The notes under the pieces were generated by a model, which made no database searches, was not told the origin of the DNA, and saw nothing but the letters and a program-made list of their open reading frames with translations. 64,000 bases of DNA, taken from Carposina sasakii. Lineage: Eukaryota; Arthropoda; Insecta; Lepidoptera; Carposinidae. Position numbers and translations under genes: made by a program. Shown in pieces: positions 59,428 through 64,000 of this stretch (the first letter of the stretch is position 1; every line of letters starts with the position of its first letter). The stretch covers positions 4,664,888-4,728,887 of the forward strand of contig CP053172.1 of the NCBI GenBank assembly GCA_014607495.2, written 5' to 3'.

Positions 59428-59445
59428 TTTTGGTCCTTCGAAGCC
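59428..59445 (+). other. primer-binding site region
   Basis: ttttggtccttcgaagcc directly after the LTR; the same word (ttggtccttcgagccggat) marks an LTR relic at 17566. The matching tRNA was not identified. Confidence 0.6.
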
Positions 59446-59770
59446 TAAGAAGATTTTGGTGTTTTTACGTCTCTCCGAGCGGTAGCGAATCGGCTTAACT
59501 GGCTTGCCACCAGCGGCATCCCCCGGTTAAGTTGAGAAGGAATATCGCACATACCGTAAAGGGAGTGTGAGGACACTGGATACTTCCTGACAACTTCCTC
59601 GATTTCAAAGCTCTCACTTGTTGAGGAATTGAGAAGGTTTGAAGATTTCGGAACTCTAACTACAAGTTTCGAAGTTAAGAAGATTGGAAGAAGAACACTG
59701 CATACAACAAGCAGTTTCATAACAACAACATTTGTTTCATCAACTACGAAGCAGAAAACAAACAACGAAT

Positions 59771-62700
59771 ATGGCTACAGAAAACCAGGCTATGATTAAC
59801 AATCAAGTGGAAACTTTTGAAAAAATAAAACGATTATGTAACAACTTTCGCAAGGATAGTGCTACAAGGAAAACTTCCTACTACTTAGAATCAAGACTAG
59901 ACGCCCTGGAATCACACTGGCAAGAGTTTGAGGAACAGCATAAAATTCTCATGGGAATGGAAGACAAAAACATCGATTACTTCCAGGATGGGATTTATGA
60001 CAAACTTAAGTCCCTTTACGAAGAAACGAAGGGAAGCATGTTGGCGTTAACTGACGAAATTTCTAAGAAAAACACTCAATTTGGAAATGATAGTCAATAC
60101 GAAATGCCAGGAATGTCGACGGAGGAGCCTAAACAACAAGTACAAGACTTGCTACGTCAACAAAAATGCAACTTCAAGGCTTTTCAACGAGTGCAGCTAA
60201 AAATTAACACGGCGGATTTAACAGAAAAATGGGAACTAGAGGATAGCTTGAATACATTGCGAGTAAAATGGGAAGCTATTGACAAACTCAACTGGCAATT
60301 AGATTATGCTCTGGCAAGTCCAGACGAAGCATATGAACGACAATATGCGGCGATGGAAGCAGCGTACGATGTCTTAAAGAAAGAAATTAATCATAAAATA
60401 TGGAACAATGCACATTACGAAAAATCTGCACCTGCTGTACAGATTCCAGAATTCTCAGGCAATTATTCTCAATGGACATCATTTAAGGATTTATTCACGG
60501 AAGTTATCCACAAGAACTCATTGATACATAAGGCTCAGAAAATGCAACATTTGAAGTCCAAACTATCAGGAGAGGCGGAAAGATTAGTTCGTCATTTGAA
60601 AACTAGCGCTGAAAATTATGAGTCATGTTGGGAACTACTGCAACACCGATATGATAATCGACGACTGATGTGTACGTCGTATATAACGACCTTACTCAAC
60701 CAGCCTATCCTGCAACAAGCCAATGCATTTAACTTGAAAAAACTACATGACGTCACTCTGGAGTGCCTCAATGGCTTGATCAACCTTGGAATTGATACGG
60801 CCACATGGGATCCGCTAATTGTTCACCTACTTTGCCAAAAATTGGACACAGACACTTATAACGAATATATCAAGGAAATGAAGTCACCGAGAGAGCCACC
60901 TGAGTTAGAAGAATTCGTAATGTTCCTTGAATCAAAGTTCATTGGCTACGAGGGAATGCGTGGTGCCCCAATTCAGAAACAAAGTCAAACTAATAACAAG
61001 AAAAACAACAACTATTCAAAACCAATGACCTTTAACAAGGCTACAAATGCACAAACATTTTACACAACAGCAAGAATTTGCCCGATATGCAAAACAGATC
61101 ACGTGTTGTTACAGTGTGACAAATTTTTAAGCATGACTATTGACGCAAGGGATGCCCTAGTAACAAAAATGAAACTTTGCAGAAATTGTCTATTCAGTCA
61201 TGGCAACAAACAATGCATATCATACAAAACATGCAGAATATGCAAAAATCAACATCACACATTGTTACATGCGAACGACGAGCCTATAACAGCCAGCGGT
61301 TCTCAATCTTCTCGTATCAAACCATCCAAATTCGAACCGTCGTCACCTATTACTAACCGAGTTTGCTCCATTACAAACAAAGAAAAGGAGGTTTTACTGC
61401 CTACGATATTGCTAAAAGTTAAGAACTTAGAAGGAAACTACGTTACATTACGTGCGCTTCTAGACCAAGGCTCACAGGTCAGCCTTTTGACAGAGAGCGC
61501 AGCGCAGCTACTACGAATTCCGAGACAAAAACTGAATGCTGTCGTGTCAGGAATCGGATCGTTATCAGGAAACTGCAAGGGAGCAGTGAGTCTGGAATGC
61601 AAGTCAATTCATTCACAATACACGTTCAGCGTAGACACTCTAATCATAAACAAACTAATTAGTGGTTTACCTAGCCAGACGTTTGAAATAAAAGATTGGG
61701 AATATCTGGAAAATTTAAAGCTGGCGGATCCGAATTTCAATATCTCTGCGGCGGTAGATTTGCTATTAGGAGCCGATATTTACTCCGAGTTGATAATGGA
61801 TGGAATAATAAAAGGCAATAACAACTACCCCGTAGCTCAACAAACAAAAGTTGGCTGGATTTTATGTGGAAATGTTAAAACATTTAATTGTTTTGTCACA
61901 TTGAACGAATTACAAAATATAACAAAATTCTGGGAGTCAGAAGAAATATCTGGCACTCCATTAAACACTGAAGACCACCAATTTTGCGAAAATCACTATA
62001 AAGAAACTACCCAGAGGCAACCCGATGGCAAATACATCGTGAAAATGCCCATGAAACCAGATTTTGAGAAAAAATTGGGAAAAACAAAACGTCAAGCCAT
62101 ATCTCAGTACTTACAACTTGAGAAGAAAATGGCTAAAAATGCAAACTTTGCAGCCCAGTATAAGGAGTTTATCAATGAATACTCGAACATGAGCCATATG
62201 GTACCAGTGACGTCATCAAGAAGGACTTCACTTCAAGCCTTTCTGCCACACCACGGAGTAATACGGGAGGACTCTACCACAACTAAACTAAGAGTCGTCT
62301 TTAACGCATCGATGGCCTCCGATTCCAAATATTCACTCAATGATTTGATGTACACCGGGCCCAACTTACAAAAGGACATGTTAACTCTAATGATTAACTG
62401 GCGAGTACATAAGTACGTATTTACCGCTGATGTTGAAAAAATGTACCGCAATATAATGTTGCACGACAGTCAACAACGTCTGCTAACTATTATATGGAGA
62501 AATAACCCTACGGAACCCCTACAAGAGATGCAATTGTGCACCGTCACTTATGGGACCAAAGCAGCCCCATATTTGGCAATGAGAACTTTACATCAATTGG
62601 CACAGGACGAAGGTCACTTATACCCTACAGCATCAAAGGTTCTACGGGACTATTTCTACATGGATGACCTTGTTCACGGACAAGACAGTATCGAAGCCGC

Positions 62701-64000
62701 AAAACAACTGATACAAGATCTTATATCACTTCTACGTAAGGGCGGTTTTAATCTGCGCAAGTGGGCAAGCAACGAACCAACGATCTTACAAGACCTTACT
62801 GCAAAACAAAGGTGTAAGAACCAAATAATTAACTTTAAATCGGAGCAGTTATTAGAAACAAAAACATTGGGCATAGGGTGGAATCCCGAACTCGACACTT
62901 TTACTTTTACTTGGAATGTGCCAAGTACGAAAAAACAACCAACGAAACGCAGTCTACTCTCTGACGTCAGCAAACTATACGATCCACTAGGTTGGTTATC
63001 ACCTATCACAATAAAAGCGAAACTTTTGTTTCAAAAACTATGGATTAATAAGATTGGTTGGGATGATTATTTACCCATAGAAATTTTCAAAGAATGGGAA
63101 AAGCTTCGGAAAGATCTTATAAATATCAACAAGGTATCAATCAAACGGTGGCTATACTGTTTGGATAAACAAATAGAGATACATGGATTCAGTGACGCAA
63201 GTGAAAAGGCCTATGCCTGCGTAGTATACAGTCGCACAAAAAACGAAGCGGGTGATTACGTCATAACATTGATCGCGGCGAAAACAAAAGTTGCTCCGAT
63301 TAGTAAAAAGTTATCGCTGCCACGGCTAGAGCTTTGTGGGGCCTTACTACTAGCAAAACTGATCGAGAAAATAAAAAACACCATCAGGGAAAAACAGCTC
63401 GAGATTTTCTGTTGGAGTGACTCGCAAGTTGTACTAGCATGGATACAAGGAAACAGCAACAAATGGGAGAGATATGTCGCCAACAGAGTTCAACAGATTA
63501 ACAAGATAATTCCACCAAAATATTGGCAGTATGTTAAGTCAGAAGAAAACTCAGCTGACTGTGCTACTAGAGGTCTTTTTCCATCTCAACTTCTCAATTT
63601 TGAATTATGGTGGGAAGGCCCTAAATGGCTGAAAAACATGGACAAAAACAAGGTCATGGAAATTCAAACATACACGACAGATATTGGAAAACAATCCACA
63701 GCACGGCTCTGCCTAACAACGAAATCTGCCGACTGTAATGAATTGATTGAACTACTTTTGCATAAATACAGTTCACTGTTCCGGTTAATACGAGTAGTCA
63801 GTTGGATATTACGATTTATCGCTGCACTCTATCGTAATAATAATAATTATAACGACACCTTATCTATTGAAGAGATGAATTCGGCAACACATTTTATCAT
63901 CAAGCACGTACAAAGGACACATTTTGGAGAAGATTTAGAACATTTACGGAAAAATGGAACAGTACCGCGAAAAAGCAACCTACTAAAACTAACACCCTTT
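59771..64000 (+). CDS. BEL/Pao gag-pol polyprotein, 3' end outside window
   Basis: The ATG at 59771 is the first in this long frame and follows a 343-nt leader. Order: helical Gag with the DUF1759-type core (PAVQIPEFSGNYSQW near residue 221); Cys/His finger region (about 437-500, with CPICKTDH, CRNCLFSHGN, CRICKNQHH); and aspartic protease (LLDQGSQVSLL, Asp at about 565). Reverse transcriptase follows with FTADVEKMY (about 886) and the YMDD box at 963-966. RNase H-like region has GFSDASEKAYA (Asp about 1142), LPRLELCGA (Glu about 1187), CWSDSQVV (Asp about 1217) and NSADCATRG (Asp about 1263). Then comes the His-containing start of the integrase zinc-binding domain (about 1374). All catalytic residues visible are intact. 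The protease has DQG rather than DSG/DTG, which occurs in some BEL/Pao lineages. Confidence 0.95.
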   Translation, partial: MATENQAMINNQVETFEKIKRLCNNFRKDSATRKTSYYLESRLDALESHWQEFEEQHKILMGMEDKNIDYFQDGIYDKLKSLYEETKGSMLALTDEISKKNTQFGNDSQYEMPGMSTEEPKQQVQDLLRQQKCNFKAFQRVQLKINTADLTEKWELEDSLNTLRVKWEAIDKLNWQLDYALASPDEAYERQYAAMEAAYDVLKKEINHKIWNNAHYEKSAPAVQIPEFSGNYSQWTSFKDLFTEVIHKNSLIHKAQKMQHLKSKLSGEAERLVRHLKTSAENYESCWELLQHRYDNRRLMCTSYITTLLNQPILQQANAFNLKKLHDVTLECLNGLINLGIDTATWDPLIVHLLCQKLDTDTYNEYIKEMKSPREPPELEEFVMFLESKFIGYEGMRGAPIQKQSQTNNKKNNNYSKPMTFNKATNAQTFYTTARICPICKTDHVLLQCDKFLSMTIDARDALVTKMKLCRNCLFSHGNKQCISYKTCRICKNQHHTLLHANDEPITASGSQSSRIKPSKFEPSSPITNRVCSITNKEKEVLLPTILLKVKNLEGNYVTLRALLDQGSQVSLLTESAAQLLRIPRQKLNAVVSGIGSLSGNCKGAVSLECKSIHSQYTFSVDTLIINKLISGLPSQTFEIKDWEYLENLKLADPNFNISAAVDLLLGADIYSELIMDGIIKGNNNYPVAQQTKVGWILCGNVKTFNCFVTLNELQNITKFWESEEISGTPLNTEDHQFCENHYKETTQRQPDGKYIVKMPMKPDFEKKLGKTKRQAISQYLQLEKKMAKNANFAAQYKEFINEYSNMSHMVPVTSSRRTSLQAFLPHHGVIREDSTTTKLRVVFNASMASDSKYSLNDLMYTGPNLQKDMLTLMINWRVHKYVFTADVEKMYRNIMLHDSQQRLLTIIWRNNPTEPLQEMQLCTVTYGTKAAPYLAMRTLHQLAQDEGHLYPTASKVLRDYFYMDDLVHGQDSIEAAKQLIQDLISLLRKGGFNLRKWASNEPTILQDLTAKQRCKNQIINFKSEQLLETKTLGIGWNPELDTFTFTWNVPSTKKQPTKRSLLSDVSKLYDPLGWLSPITIKAKLLFQKLWINKIGWDDYLPIEIFKEWEKLRKDLININKVSIKRWLYCLDKQIEIHGFSDASEKAYACVVYSRTKNEAGDYVITLIAAKTKVAPISKKLSLPRLELCGALLLAKLIEKIKNTIREKQLEIFCWSDSQVVLAWIQGNSNKWERYVANRVQQINKIIPPKYWQYVKSEENSADCATRGLFPSQLLNFELWWEGPKWLKNMDKNKVMEIQTYTTDIGKQSTARLCLTTKSADCNELIELLLHKYSSLFRLIRVVSWILRFIAALYRNNNNYNDTLSIEEMNSATHFIIKHVQRTHFGEDLEHLRKNGTVPRKSNLLKLTPF

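Larger units (their letters stand above)
58990..64000 (+). mobile_element. BEL/Pao LTR retrotransposon, runs off window
   Basis: 5' LTR, leader with primer-binding region and one unbroken gag-pol frame of 1410 codons to the window edge. The absence of any stop or frameshift suggests a young, possibly functional copy. The 3' part of integrase and the 3' LTR lie outside. It sits next to the most 5' Lrrk exon seen here, on the opposite strand. Confidence 0.93.

Noticed and set aside
59445..59765. Minus-strand frame in the BEL/Pao leader
   Set aside because: It lies between LTR and gag, has no recognisable domain and is opposite to the element's transcription.

Overview
The window looks like one piece of a lepidopteran (moth or butterfly) nuclear genome. 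It has multi-exon insect genes with GT-AG introns, Helitrons ending in the CTAGT-type tail usual in Lepidoptera, tRNA-derived SINEs, RTE-type LINEs, many short inverted-repeat elements (MITEs) and a BEL/Pao LTR retrotransposon. Nothing bacterial or organellar, no CRISPR array and no rRNA gene was seen.

Four coding units can be read. (1) 827-3818, plus: the last four exons of a WSCD-family sulfotransferase, with the upstream exons outside the window. (2) 6118-17216, minus: a complete-looking seven-exon gene for a secreted, His/Lys/Glu-rich protein of about 1000 residues that I do not recognise; it has a signal peptide, dibasic sites, a duplicated motif and one exon with a frameshift or micro-intron. 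(3) 25378-58448, minus: the 22 C-terminal exons of Lrrk (leucine-rich repeat kinase). They cover the end of the COR domain, a complete kinase domain and the WD40-like C-terminus. All splice phases agree and the total is 2904 nt, or 967 residues plus stop. (4) 58990-64000, plus: a BEL/Pao element with 5' LTR, primer-binding region and one unbroken gag-pol frame that runs off the window edge. It lies where the more N-terminal Lrrk sequence would be expected, so it is probably inside a Lrrk intron or just upstream.

Layout: 1-770, two abutting MITEs; 770-3818, sulfotransferase exons with a Helitron and two SINEs in the introns; 3819-6117, convergent intergenic space with MITE and Helitron relics; 6118-17216, the secreted-protein gene; 17217-25377, a dense intergenic transposon field with an RTE LINE nested in a MITE and a hAT-type MITE nested in a palindrome; 25378-58448, Lrrk with introns packed with repeats; 58990-64000, the BEL/Pao element.

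The clearest oddities are at the 3' end of Lrrk. A hAT-type MITE sits exactly at the last 3' splice site, with its 8-bp target duplication forming the final intron bases. A second palindromic element supplies the predicted stop codon. Other points are two almost identical Helitron copies 7 kb apart, several datable nested insertions with target duplications, and the unidentified secreted protein. All family names come from reading motifs; no database search was run.
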